From contig JAVHLY010000001.1 of assembly GCA_031081585.1 (NCBI GenBank), positions 1 to 64,000 of the forward strand: 64,000 bases of DNA, in the 5' to 3' direction. Shown here in pieces: positions 15,855-24,444 of this stretch (position 1 is the first letter of the stretch; each line of letters starts with the position of its first letter). The position numbers were made by a program, and so were the translations under genes. A model generated the notes under the pieces. That model saw only the letters and a list, made by a program, of their open reading frames with translations. It made no database searches and had not been told where the DNA came from. Source of the stretch: Armatimonadota bacterium (lineage in GTDB: Bacteria; Sysuimicrobiota; Sysuimicrobiia; Sysuimicrobiales; Humicultoraceae).

Positions 15855-17402
15855 ATGCCTGAGGCCACATCTGCCGTCCAGCGCTTGCGCGAGCACCTGG
15901 CGCCGATCGTCGACATCCACGGGGCGCTGGCCATCCTGGGGTGGGACCAGCAGACCTGCATGCCGCCCGCGGCGGGTCGGACCCGGGCGGAGCAACGTGC
16001 CACGCTGGGGCGGCTGGCCCACGAGCTCTTCACCAGCGCGCAGACGCGCGAGCTACTGACCGCGGCGGAGCGCGAGGTCGACGGGCTCGACCCCGACAGC
16101 GACGAGGCGCGGCTGGTGCGGGTGGTCCGGCGCGACCTGGACCGGGCGCTGCGCCTGCCTGCGGAGTTCGTAGCGGAGCGTGCGCGAGCGGCGGCCCTCA
16201 GCGTGGAGGCGTGGCGCCGGGCCCGGCCGGCGAACGACTTCGCCGCGTTTGCGCCGTGGCTGGAGCAGATGGTCACCTACGCCCGGCGCACCGCCGACTA
16301 CGTGGGCTACCAGGACCACCCGTACGACGCCCTCCTCGACTCCTACGAGCCGGGCATGACCGCCGCCGAGGTGCGCGCGCTCTTCCACCGGCTGCGCGAG
16401 GCCACAGTGCCCCTCGTGCGGGCCATCGACCGGCGCGGGGCCACGGTCGACGCCGCGTTCCTGCGGCGGGAGTACGACGAGGCACGTCAGGAGGCGTTCG
16501 GGCGGGAGGTGGCCGCCGCCTTCGGCTACGACTGGGATCGGGGCCGGCTGGACCGGGCCCCCCACCCCTTCGCCAGCGGCGCCGGGCGCGACGACGTGCG
16601 CATCACGGCCCGGTACCATCGCCGCTACCTGCCCACGGGGATCTTCAGCATCTTCCACGAGACCGGCCACGCCCTCTACGAGCAGGGGACCGACCCCACC
16701 CTGGCCCGCACCCCGCTCGCCCGCGGGGCCAGCCTGGGGATGCACGAGTCGCAGTCGCGGTTGTGGGAGAACCTGGTGGGGCGCAGCCGGGCCTTCTGGC
16801 GCCGCTACTTCCCCACCCTCCGGGAGCTCTTCCCGGAGGCGCTGCGGGACGTCGACGTGGAGACCTTCTATCGGGCGGTGAACCTGGTCGAGCCGGGCCT
16901 CATCCGCACCGAGGCGGACGAGGTCACCTACAACCTGCACATCATCCTGCGCTTCGACCTGGAGGTGGCGCTGCTGGAGGGCGCCGTGCGCACCGCGGAG
17001 CTGCCGGAGGCGTGGCGGGCCAAGATGCTCGAGTACCTGGGGCGCGCGCCGGCGACCGACGCCGACGGTGTCCTCCAGGACATCCACTGGGCGCAGGGTT
17101 CGATCGGCTACTTCCCCACCTACACCCTGGGGAACGTCATCTCCGCGCAGCTCTTCGCCGCCGCGCGCGCCGCGCTGCCCGACCTGGAGGCGCAGATCGA
17201 GCAGGGCGCGTTCGCCCCGCTGCTCGGCTGGCTGCGGGAGCACGTCCACCGTCACGGGCGCAAGTTCCTGCCGCGGGAACTCCTGGAGCGGGCCACCGGC
17301 CAGGCGGTCACCCTGGAGCCGTACCTGGAGTATCTCTGGAGCAAGTACGGCGACATCTACGGCGTGGCCCGCGTGCCCGAGCCCAGCGGTGCTCCCGCAT
17401 GA
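15855..17402 (+). CDS. M32 family carboxypeptidase (Taq-type)
   Basis: Zinc metallopeptidase that removes C-terminal residues from peptides in the cytoplasm; 515 residues, the usual size. The zinc site HETGH is at residues 268-272 in FSIFHETGHALYEQG, with a downstream MHESQSRLWENLVGRS in which the Glu is the third ligand. The family signatures DDVRITARYHR (the DxRxT motif) and DIHWAQGSIGYFPTYTLGN are complete. AGGAG sits ten bases before the ATG. The final TGA overlaps the ATG of the next gene. It may act with the peptide importer at 48-51 kb and the M29 peptidase at 52 kb in peptide use. Confidence 0.95.
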   Translation: MPEATSAVQRLREHLAPIVDIHGALAILGWDQQTCMPPAAGRTRAEQRATLGRLAHELFTSAQTRELLTAAEREVDGLDPDSDEARLVRVVRRDLDRALRLPAEFVAERARAAALSVEAWRRARPANDFAAFAPWLEQMVTYARRTADYVGYQDHPYDALLDSYEPGMTAAEVRALFHRLREATVPLVRAIDRRGATVDAAFLRREYDEARQEAFGREVAAAFGYDWDRGRLDRAPHPFASGAGRDDVRITARYHRRYLPTGIFSIFHETGHALYEQGTDPTLARTPLARGASLGMHESQSRLWENLVGRSRAFWRRYFPTLRELFPEALRDVDVETFYRAVNLVEPGLIRTEADEVTYNLHIILRFDLEVALLEGAVRTAELPEAWRAKMLEYLGRAPATDADGVLQDIHWAQGSIGYFPTYTLGNVISAQLFAAARAALPDLEAQIEQGAFAPLLGWLREHVHRHGRKFLPRELLERATGQAVTLEPYLEYLWSKYGDIYGVARVPEPSGAPA

Positions 17403-20400
17403 GCGTCCGGCGCCGAGACCTCCGGCTCTCGCTCCCCTGGCAGCTCCTGGCCGGGCTGATGACCGCTGGCGCCGCGGGGTTTGGGGTGGGCGAACTCCGC
17501 GAGCTGGTCCCGTCGACAGGCCTCCTCTTCCTCTTCATGCCGCCCGTGGCCGCCGTGGCCTACGCGCTGGGCGTCTGGGCCGGTCTCGCGGCGGCCCTGA
17601 CCTCGGCCGTGGCCGCCGCGGTGCTGGTCCTGCCGCCGGGCGGCGCCATCGCGGGGTCGGGGGCGCTCCCCCTGCTGGGGACCTACCTCGCCGTCACCGG
17701 GGCAAGCGCCGTCGTGGCCGCGCTCGCCCGACACATCGTGCGGCAGCGGTCGGGGCTGCTCGCCCTCGAGCAGGAGCGGCGCCGTCAGCAGAGCGCGCTG
17801 GTGGAGCTGAGCCAGCGCGCCCTGGTCGGTGGAGCACTGGACGGCCTCCTCCAGGCTGCGGCCGAGCTCCTGGCCCGGGCGCTGGACGTCCAGTACGTCG
17901 AGGTCCTGGAACGGCTCCCCGACGGCCAGGCTCTGCGCCGGCGGGCCGGCCTGGGGTGGCGCCCGGAGCTGGCGGGGGAGGTCACGGTGGACGCGGGGCC
18001 CGGGACCCAGGCCGGGTTCACCCTGCTCGCCGGTGACGCCGTGGTCGTCGAAGACTACGCTGGTGAGAGCCGCTTCGCCCCTGCGCCGCTCCTGCGGGCA
18101 CACGGGGTGTGCAGCGGGATGAGCGTCCCCATTCCCGGGCTGGAGCGTCCCTTCGGCGTGCTCGGCGTCTACACCGCGCGCCCGCGCCGCTTCACCCTGG
18201 ACGAGGTGCACGTACTGCGCAGCGCCGCCTACGTGCTCGCTGCTGCGGTCGACCGCGAGGCCGCCGCTCAGGCGCTCCGCCGCAGCGAGGAGTGGTTCCG
18301 GGACCTGGTGGAGAACGCCACCGACGCCGTCTACACCCACGACCTCACCGGCACGATCCTCTCGGTGAACGCCGCGGGGGCGCGCATGCTGGGCGCCCAA
18401 CCGGAGGAGCTCGTCGCGCGCGACATCTTCGAGGTCGTGGCCCCCGAGCACCGCCAGCGGGCCCGCGAGATGCTGCAGCAGAAGCTGGCCGTGGGAGGGA
18501 CGACACGCTACGAAGTCGACGTCCTGGCCCGCGACGGACGGCGCGTCACCCTGGAGGTGCACACGCGCCTCGTCACCGGGCCGGAGGGCGTCCTGGCGGT
18601 GGCGGGCATCGCCCGCGACATCGGAGAGCGCAAGCGCGCCGAGGAGGCGCTGCGCCGCCAGACCGAGCTGTACGAGGCGCTGCTGCGGGCCCTCGGGGAA
18701 GTGGGCGAGGGCTTCCTCATCCTGGAGGGCGAGCGCGTCGTCTACGCCAACGAGGCGTGTGTCCGACTCAGCGGGTATACCGTCGAGGAGCTCCTGGCCC
18801 TCCCGTCGGTCCTGTCCCTGGCCGCTCCCGACCAGCGATCGGTGCTGGAGGCGCGCCTGGCCCGGGCGCTGGCCGACCGGCCCACCGAGGACCACTACGA
18901 GACGGCCATCCTGCGGAAGGACGGCCGGCGCGTGGAGCTCGAGGTGGGGGTCCGGCGGCTGCGTGCGGGGAGCACCGTGCGCTTCATCGTGGTCGTGCGC
19001 GACGTCACGGACCGCAAGCAGGGCGAGGCGGCGCAGCGCTTCCTGGCCGACGCGTCGGGGTTGCTGGCCGGGTCGCTCAACTACCGCAAGACGCTGGCCC
19101 GTCTGGCGGACCTGGTCGTCCCGTACCTGGCTGACTGGTGCAGCGTCTACATCCTCGAGCCCGGCACGGAACGTCCCCAGCGCCTGGCGGTGGCCCACGC
19201 CGACTCCGCGCGGCGCGCCGTGGCGCAGCAGCTGCTCCACACCCGGATGGCGCCCAAGGCGCCGGTGGTGGAGGCGATCCAGCGCGGCGAACCGGTCCTC
19301 CTCCCCCACGCCACCGCAGAGGCGGTCGTCCAGGCGACGGCCGGCAGCGAAGAGGTCGCCCTCTTCCGGGCGCTCGGCACGCGTTCCCTTCTGACCGTCC
19401 CGCTGCGCGCCCGCGGCCGGACCTTCGGGGTCATCGCCTTCGTCTTCGGCGACTCGGGGCGCACCTACACCCCGGCGGAGCTGGCAGTGGCCCGGCAGCT
19501 GGCCGAGCGCGCCGCCGTGGCGGTGGACAACGCCCGGCTCTACCGGGAGGCGCGCCGGGCGGCCCGGCGGGAGCGCGAGACCCGGGTGGCGGTCGAGCAG
19601 GCCCGGGCGCGCCTGGCCTTCCTCGCCGAGGCGAGCAGTCTGCTGGCCACCTCGCTCGACTACGCCACGACCCTGCGCCGGCTGGCACGCCTGGTCGTGC
19701 CGCAGGTGGCCGACTGGTGCGTCGTCCACGCCCTCGAGGAGGACGGGACGGTGCGGCGCCTGGATGTCGCCCATCGCGACCCGCAGCGGGAGGAACGGGT
19801 GCGCAGCTTCCTGAGCCGCGATCCGGCCATCGCCCCTCCCGCCGCCTCGCCCCTCGCCAGGGTCATCGCCTCCGGCCGCACGGTGCTGGTGCCCGAGGTC
19901 ACGGAGGAGTGGCTGCGCACCGTTGCCCCAAACGAGGCGGCCCTGCAGCTCGCCCGCGACCTGGACCTCCGCGCCGTCCTCGCCGTCCCCCTCATCGCCC
20001 GCGGCCGGGTGTTGGGCGCCATCACCCTGGCCATGGCGGAGTCGGGGAGGAGCTTTGCGGACGAGGACGTCGCGCTGGCCGAAGAGCTGGCCCGCCGGGC
20101 CGGCATCGCCGTCGACAACGCCCGCCTCTTCGAGCGCGAGCGCTTCATCGCCCGCACCCTGCAGCAGGCCTTCCTGCCGGCGGAGCTCCCCCAGGTGCCT
20201 GGCCTGTGGCTGCACGCCGCCTACCTGCCGGGGGGCACCGCCGCCGAGGTCGGCGGGGACTGGTACGACGCCTTCTGGCTGCCGAACGGCGGGCTGGCGC
20301 TCTCCATTGGCGACGTGACCGGACAGGGCGTCGAGGCCGCGGTGACGATGGGCCAGGTCCGCCAGGCCATCCGCGCGGCCGCCTGGGACGAGGAGCGTCC

Positions 20401-21238
20401 CTCCGCCGTCCTGGCCCGTGCCGCCCGCCTCCTCTCCCTGAGCAGCCCGGAGAGCATGGCCACCGTCCTGTTCGGAGTGCTCGACCCGGTGACCCGCACC
20501 CTGACCTACGCCTCGGCCGGCCACCCCGGGCCGGTGCTGGCGAGCGCCTCGGGTGTGCGCCTCCTCCCCGCCAGCGGGCTCCCGCTGGGGATCCGCCTGG
20601 GCGGGCGGTTCCGGGACCACCAGGTGGTGCTCGAGCCGGGAGACCTGCTCGTGGTCTACACCGACGGCCTCATCGAGCTGGACCGCAACGCGGTCGACGG
20701 CGAGCAGGCACTCCTCCGTGCGGCGGCGGCGGCGCGTGACGACCCGGCCGCCGACCGGGCCCGCCGCATCGTGACCCAGGTCCTCGGCGACCGCCGGCCG
20801 CCCGACGACATCGCGCTGGTGGCCCTCACCGTGGCGCAGGTCCCGCTCTCGCACTTCACCCTGACCCTGCCGGCCATCCCCGGCGCCGTCCCGCTGGTGC
20901 GCCAGGCGCTGAAGCAACTGGCCGAAGCGATCCGCCTCCCGCCGGAGCGCAGCGGGGCGCTGCAGATCGCCGTCGGCGAGGCGGTGAACAACGTCGTCGA
21001 GCACGCCTACGGCATCACCCCCGGCCCGCTGCGCGTCCAGGCGACGGTCGAGGCGGGAGCGCTGCATGTGGTCGTGGAAGACGAGGGGCGGTGGCGCCCG
21101 GCCCGCGCGGACGGGGGCGGCCGCGGCCTCGCCGTCATGCGGGCGCTGGTGGACCGGGCGGAGGTGGCACCGAGTGCGCAGGGGACGCGGGTGCACGTGG
21201 TGCTGGCGCTCGCCGGCGCCCCCACGCCGGCCCCCTAG
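17399..21238 (+). CDS. Membrane PAS/GAF sensor with SpoIIE-type phosphatase and anti-sigma kinase-like ATPase
   Basis: A 1279-residue regulatory protein. Residues 1-110 form three or four membrane helices, like the KdpD-type region. Then come GAF 1 (about 125-287), PAS 1 (about 294-417), PAS 2 (about 424-540), GAF 2 (about 544-711), GAF 3 (about 734-909), a SpoIIE/PP2C domain (about 917-1150; EVGGDWYDAF, IGDVTGQGVEAA, YTDGLIE and PPDDIAL are metal-site motifs) and a C-terminal HATPase (about 1154-1274; GEAVNNVVEHAYG is the N-box) like the RsbW/SpoIIAB kinases. It would dephosphorylate a STAS protein in response to a signal; the ATPase domain may re-phosphorylate it or bind a sigma factor. The STAS gene follows directly. 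GAF 2 and GAF 3 are similar to each other (LADWCSVYILE and VADWCVVHALE), suggesting internal duplication. Confidence 0.92.
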   Translation: MSVRRRDLRLSLPWQLLAGLMTAGAAGFGVGELRELVPSTGLLFLFMPPVAAVAYALGVWAGLAAALTSAVAAAVLVLPPGGAIAGSGALPLLGTYLAVTGASAVVAALARHIVRQRSGLLALEQERRRQQSALVELSQRALVGGALDGLLQAAAELLARALDVQYVEVLERLPDGQALRRRAGLGWRPELAGEVTVDAGPGTQAGFTLLAGDAVVVEDYAGESRFAPAPLLRAHGVCSGMSVPIPGLERPFGVLGVYTARPRRFTLDEVHVLRSAAYVLAAAVDREAAAQALRRSEEWFRDLVENATDAVYTHDLTGTILSVNAAGARMLGAQPEELVARDIFEVVAPEHRQRAREMLQQKLAVGGTTRYEVDVLARDGRRVTLEVHTRLVTGPEGVLAVAGIARDIGERKRAEEALRRQTELYEALLRALGEVGEGFLILEGERVVYANEACVRLSGYTVEELLALPSVLSLAAPDQRSVLEARLARALADRPTEDHYETAILRKDGRRVELEVGVRRLRAGSTVRFIVVVRDVTDRKQGEAAQRFLADASGLLAGSLNYRKTLARLADLVVPYLADWCSVYILEPGTERPQRLAVAHADSARRAVAQQLLHTRMAPKAPVVEAIQRGEPVLLPHATAEAVVQATAGSEEVALFRALGTRSLLTVPLRARGRTFGVIAFVFGDSGRTYTPAELAVARQLAERAAVAVDNARLYREARRAARRERETRVAVEQARARLAFLAEASSLLATSLDYATTLRRLARLVVPQVADWCVVHALEEDGTVRRLDVAHRDPQREERVRSFLSRDPAIAPPAASPLARVIASGRTVLVPEVTEEWLRTVAPNEAALQLARDLDLRAVLAVPLIARGRVLGAITLAMAESGRSFADEDVALAEELARRAGIAVDNARLFERERFIARTLQQAFLPAELPQVPGLWLHAAYLPGGTAAEVGGDWYDAFWLPNGGLALSIGDVTGQGVEAAVTMGQVRQAIRAAAWDEERPSAVLARAARLLSLSSPESMATVLFGVLDPVTRTLTYASAGHPGPVLASASGVRLLPASGLPLGIRLGGRFRDHQVVLEPGDLLVVYTDGLIELDRNAVDGEQALLRAAAAARDDPAADRARRIVTQVLGDRRPPDDIALVALTVAQVPLSHFTLTLPAIPGAVPLVRQALKQLAEAIRLPPERSGALQIAVGEAVNNVVEHAYGITPGPLRVQATVEAGALHVVVEDEGRWRPARADGGGRGLAVMRALVDRAEVAPSAQGTRVHVVLALAGAPTPAP

Positions 21239-21302
21239 CCGAGGTCGGTGTGGGGAGCGGGGCGGTGGCGGTGGGCGGTGTGCGAGGCGGGGGAGGGCGG
21301 GG

Positions 21303-21662
21303 ATGACGGCGCAGGGGGAGTTCGGCGTCGAGCACGAGCGGGGCGTGCCGGTGGTGCAGGTGAGCGGCGAGGTCGACCTGACCAACGCGCACGAGCTCGA
21401 GGCGGCGCTCGACCGCGCCGCCCGGGCCGAGTACGGCGCGGTGGTGGTCTCGCTCGTGCAGGCGGTCTACTTCGACAGCAAAGGGGTGCGGGCGCTGCTG
21501 CGCGCCGCCGACCGCCTGGCCACGATGCGCCAGCGCCTGCTGGTGGTGGCGCCTTCGGGGAGCGTGCTGCGGCGAATCCTGGAGATCGCCGGAGCGCCCG
21601 AGGCCCTGCCCACCTTCGACTCCCTGGAGGAGGCCCTCGCCTCGGCCACCGGCGAGGCGTGA
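21303..21662 (+). CDS. STAS-domain anti-sigma factor antagonist
   Basis: Small cytosolic switch protein of 119 residues. In the partner-switching scheme it binds an anti-sigma kinase when unphosphorylated and is released when phosphorylated. GVPVVQVSGEVDLTNAHELEAAL is the first strand-helix unit, and YFDSKGVRALL carries Ser59 in the place of the phospho-accepting Ser/Thr in the DS-x-G motif. GGGAGGG lies just upstream. It sits 64 bases after the SpoIIE-type phosphatase gene, its likely partner. The target sigma factor is not next to it; the group-3 sigma factor at 34.4 kb is the only candidate in this window. Confidence 0.92.
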   Translation: MTAQGEFGVEHERGVPVVQVSGEVDLTNAHELEAALDRAARAEYGAVVVSLVQAVYFDSKGVRALLRAADRLATMRQRLLVVAPSGSVLRRILEIAGAPEALPTFDSLEEALASATGEA

Positions 21663-21722
21663 GCCCGTGAGCCGGCCGGCCCGGCCGCATCCGGGCGGGT
21701 AGCGAGGGCCGGCCGCCGAGCG

Positions 21723-22979
21723 ATGAGCCCGGTCTGGTACAAAGCCCCCGACCCCCATCCGGGTCCCGACGAGGTCGCGCAGGTTGTGGCCGGCATCCTG
21801 GCGGATGTCCGCGCCCGCGGGGATGCAGCGGTGCGCGAACACACGCGGCGCTTCGACGGCGTCGACCGTCCCTCGCCGGTCGTCCCCCGCCAGGCGGCCC
21901 TGGCCGCGCTGGACGGGCTCGACCCCCTCACCCGCGAGGCCCTGCAGTGGGCGCACGACCACATCGCCGCCTTCGCCCGGGCCCAGCGCGACGCGCTGCA
22001 TCCCCTGGAGGTCGAGGTGGAGCCCGGCGTGCGGGCGGGCCACCGCCTCCTCCCGGTCGGGGCGGCCGGGTGCTACGTCCCGGGCGGACGCCATCCGCTC
22101 CCCTCCACCGCGCTCATGACCATCGTGCCGGCGCGCGTCGCCGGGGTGCGGCGGGTGGCGGCCTGCGCCCCACCCGGCCCGGACGGCCAGATCCACCCCG
22201 TGACCCTCGCCGCCATGGCCCTCGCCGGCGCCGACGAGATCTACTGCATGGGCGGCGCGCAGGCGGTGGCCGCGTTGGCCTTCGGCACGGCCACGGTCGC
22301 CCCGGTCGACGTCGTCGTGGGTCCGGGCAACCGCTACGTGGTGGAGGCGAAGCGGCAGGTCTACGGCACCGTCGGTGTGGACCTCCTCGCCGGCCCCTCC
22401 GAGGTGTGCGTGGTGGCCGACGGGAGCGCGGCCCCCGAGCTCGTCGTCGCCGACCTGCTGGCCCAGGCGGAGCACGACCCCGACGCCCGGGCGGTCCTGG
22501 TCACCACCGAGGAGCGGCTGGCGCAGGTGGTAGTGGAGGTGGTCGCCGCGCGCCTCCGCACGATGCCCGCCCAGGCGGCGGCCCGCCGGGCCTGGGAGGG
22601 GCGCGGAGAGGTCATCCTGGTGGCCGACATTGTGGAGGCCGCGAGCGTCGTGGACCGCCTGGCTCCCGAGCACGTCCTGCTCCACCTGCGCGACCCGGCC
22701 CCGCTGGCGGAGCGGCTCACCGCCTACGGGGCCCTCTTCGTCGGACCGAACAGTGCGGAGGTCTTCGGGGACTACGGCGTCGGTCCCACCCACGTCCTGC
22801 CCACCGGGGGGGCGGCCCGCTTCGCCTCGGGCCTCTGGGTGGGGCACTTCCTGCGGGTCGCCCCCTACCTCGAGGTCTCTCCTGCGGGGGCCGCCGCGCT
22901 GGTCCCCGTGGCGACCCGCCTGGCTGAGATCGAGGGGTTACCCGGCCACGCCTACGCGGCCCGGCTGCGCCTGCCCTGA
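21723..22979 (+). CDS. Histidinol-dehydrogenase-family enzyme
   Basis: NAD-dependent, zinc-requiring dehydrogenase of 418 residues. The family landmarks are VGAAGCYVPGGR, VVGPGNRYVVEAKRQV, LLAGPSEV, QAEHD (Gln248 and His251 are zinc ligands in HisD), LAPEHVLL (Glu316-His317, catalytic) and GPTHVLPTGGAARF. The zinc-binding His near the C-terminus (EGLPGHAYAARLRL) is also present. No other histidine-biosynthesis gene is in the window. It could be the true HisD encoded alone, or one of the HisD-like alcohol dehydrogenases that act on other diols such as sulfopropanediol. The sequence is close to classical HisD at the active site, so I slightly favour the former. The start lacks a strong ribosome site. 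Confidence 0.85.
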   Translation: MSPVWYKAPDPHPGPDEVAQVVAGILADVRARGDAAVREHTRRFDGVDRPSPVVPRQAALAALDGLDPLTREALQWAHDHIAAFARAQRDALHPLEVEVEPGVRAGHRLLPVGAAGCYVPGGRHPLPSTALMTIVPARVAGVRRVAACAPPGPDGQIHPVTLAAMALAGADEIYCMGGAQAVAALAFGTATVAPVDVVVGPGNRYVVEAKRQVYGTVGVDLLAGPSEVCVVADGSAAPELVVADLLAQAEHDPDARAVLVTTEERLAQVVVEVVAARLRTMPAQAAARRAWEGRGEVILVADIVEAASVVDRLAPEHVLLHLRDPAPLAERLTAYGALFVGPNSAEVFGDYGVGPTHVLPTGGAARFASGLWVGHFLRVAPYLEVSPAGAAALVPVATRLAEIEGLPGHAYAARLRLP

Positions 22980-22993
22980 AATCGGGCCTGGGC

Positions 22994-23023
22994 TTGACTA
23001 CGAACATATGTTCGCGCTAGGGT
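22994..23023 (+). promoter_or_regulatory. LexA-controlled promoter of the radical SAM gene
   Basis: TTGACT (22994-22999) and TAGGGT (23018-23023) are 18 bases apart, and between them lies CGAACATATGTTCG (23001-23014), which is exactly the Gram-positive LexA consensus. LexA would block RNA polymerase directly. The start codon is some 60 bases downstream, with GGAGG at 23077-23082. Confidence 0.85.
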
Positions 23024-23088
23024 GGTGCTGAGGGAGATCCACTTCGGCTCTGCGATCCGTCCCGGGCGTCCAGTGTGGAGGACGGGTT

Positions 23089-24327
23089 TTGGCGTGGAAG
23101 CTCACCGATCGTACGCCGCCGAGCTGCGGTCGCGCGGGGAAGAGGCTGAGTGATTGGGTGATGATACACGGCGCTGCGGCAGAGCCTCACGGACTCCCGC
23201 TCATTGCGGCCGCGGCGGAGGCGGCGCTGAACAGGCTCGCGGCAGAGGCAGGCCCGCCGGTCGCCGTGAGTGCCCCGTCGACGGTCACGCCTCGCCTCTT
23301 CCACCCTGTCGGCGAGCGGTCGACTCCAAGGGTGCAGTGGGTCGAGGTCAGGGTCAGGTCCGTCCTCAACCGCGTCCGCGGCATGCCCTTCCGCTGGTCC
23401 ATCAACCCCTACCGGGGATGCCAGATGGCCTGCACCTACTGCTTTGCGCGGGTCACCCACTGGTACCTCGACCAGGACGGCGTGGGGCAGTGGTCCTCGC
23501 GCATCTTCGTGAAGGTGAACGCCCCGGAGGTCCTGCGCCGGGAGCTGGCACGTCCCACGTGGCGGCGGGAACAGGTGCACATCGGCACCGCCACCGACCC
23601 GTACCAGCCCGCTGAGGGCGCCTACCGCCTCACCCGGCGCATCCTGGAAGCCCTGCGCGACTCCGACACCCCCGCGGCGCTGGTGACGAAGTCGACGATG
23701 GCCGTGCGGGACGTGGACGTCCTGGGGCAGCTGGCCGCCGGGCCGGGTGCCTTCGTCTACTTCACCGTGACGACCGTCGACCCGGTCCTGGCCCGGGAGC
23801 TGGAACCCGACGCGCCCCCGCCCCAGCGGCGGCTAGAGGCCATGGCACGCCTGGCCGACGCCGGCATCCCGGTGGGCGTGCTCCTCGCCCCGGTGCTCCC
23901 CGGCATCACCGACCGCGAGGAGCAGCTGGCCGCGGTGGTCGAGGCCGCGCGGCACTACGGGGCCAGGGCGCTCTCCACCAACACGCTCTACCTGGGGGAG
24001 GTGACGCGCGAGGCCTTCTTCGCCTACCTGACGCAGCGGCGGCCGGCGCTGGTCCCGGAGTACGAGCGGCTCTACCGCGGGACGTACGCACCCCGGAGCT
24101 ACCAGCGGCGCGTGCGCGAGGTCGTGGCTGCGCTGAAGGCGCGCGCCGGGTTCAGCACGTCCCCGCAGGCGTCAGCCCGTCCCGGGCCCACTGCGGGCCG
24201 CGGAGCGCGCATGCGCAAGGGGGCGCCTGGGCGTCCTGAGGCGGTGCTGCTGCGTTCGGCAGACGGCCGGGTGCGCCAGACGGCCCCGGCGCTCGAGGTG
24301 CGCCAGACCGTGCTGGCGCTCGGGTGA
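23089..24327 (+). CDS. Radical SAM protein of the SplB/Rv2578c type
   Basis: Iron-sulfur enzyme of 412 residues that cleaves S-adenosylmethionine to make a radical. The cluster motif is Cys111-x3-Cys115-x2-Cys118 (GCQMACTYCFAR), preceded by MPFRWSINPYRGC and followed by VHIGTATDPYQPAEGAYRLTRRILEAL and SALVTKSTMAVRDVDVL (residues 200-230). This family is related to spore photoproduct lyase, a DNA-repair enzyme, and includes mycobacterial Rv2578c. A role in DNA damage is supported by the LexA promoter upstream. The last 60 residues are Arg/Gly-rich and look unstructured. The TTG start is chosen from GGAGG about seven bases upstream; an ATG at 23161 is the main alternative. Substrate is unknown. 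Confidence 0.85.
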   Translation: MAWKLTDRTPPSCGRAGKRLSDWVMIHGAAAEPHGLPLIAAAAEAALNRLAAEAGPPVAVSAPSTVTPRLFHPVGERSTPRVQWVEVRVRSVLNRVRGMPFRWSINPYRGCQMACTYCFARVTHWYLDQDGVGQWSSRIFVKVNAPEVLRRELARPTWRREQVHIGTATDPYQPAEGAYRLTRRILEALRDSDTPAALVTKSTMAVRDVDVLGQLAAGPGAFVYFTVTTVDPVLARELEPDAPPPQRRLEAMARLADAGIPVGVLLAPVLPGITDREEQLAAVVEAARHYGARALSTNTLYLGEVTREAFFAYLTQRRPALVPEYERLYRGTYAPRSYQRRVREVVAALKARAGFSTSPQASARPGPTAGRGARMRKGAPGRPEAVLLRSADGRVRQTAPALEVRQTVLALG

Positions 24328-24391
24328 CTCCGGCCGGGTGCCCACCCCGGTGCGCCCGCGCCGGCGGCCGATCCCGCCGGCGGCACTTCCG

Positions 24392-24420
24392 TTGACAGCC
24401 CCAGAGACCCTCCCTACGCT
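24392..24420 (+). promoter_or_regulatory. Sigma-A-type promoter of citrate synthase
   Basis: TTGACA (24392-24397), a 17-base spacer, and TACGCT (24415-24420). Transcription would start near 24427, giving a leader of under 20 bases, just enough for the AAGGAGGG ribosome site at 24430-24437. Confidence 0.75.
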
Positions 24421-24444
24421 AGATTCGCCAAGGAGGGACACCGC

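Noticed and set aside
15941-17398. Long N-terminal extension of the SpoIIE-type phosphatase frame across the carboxypeptidase gene
   Set aside because: The extension lies over the whole M32 gene in another frame and is low-complexity. The ATGA junction at 17399 gives a natural start followed by membrane helices.
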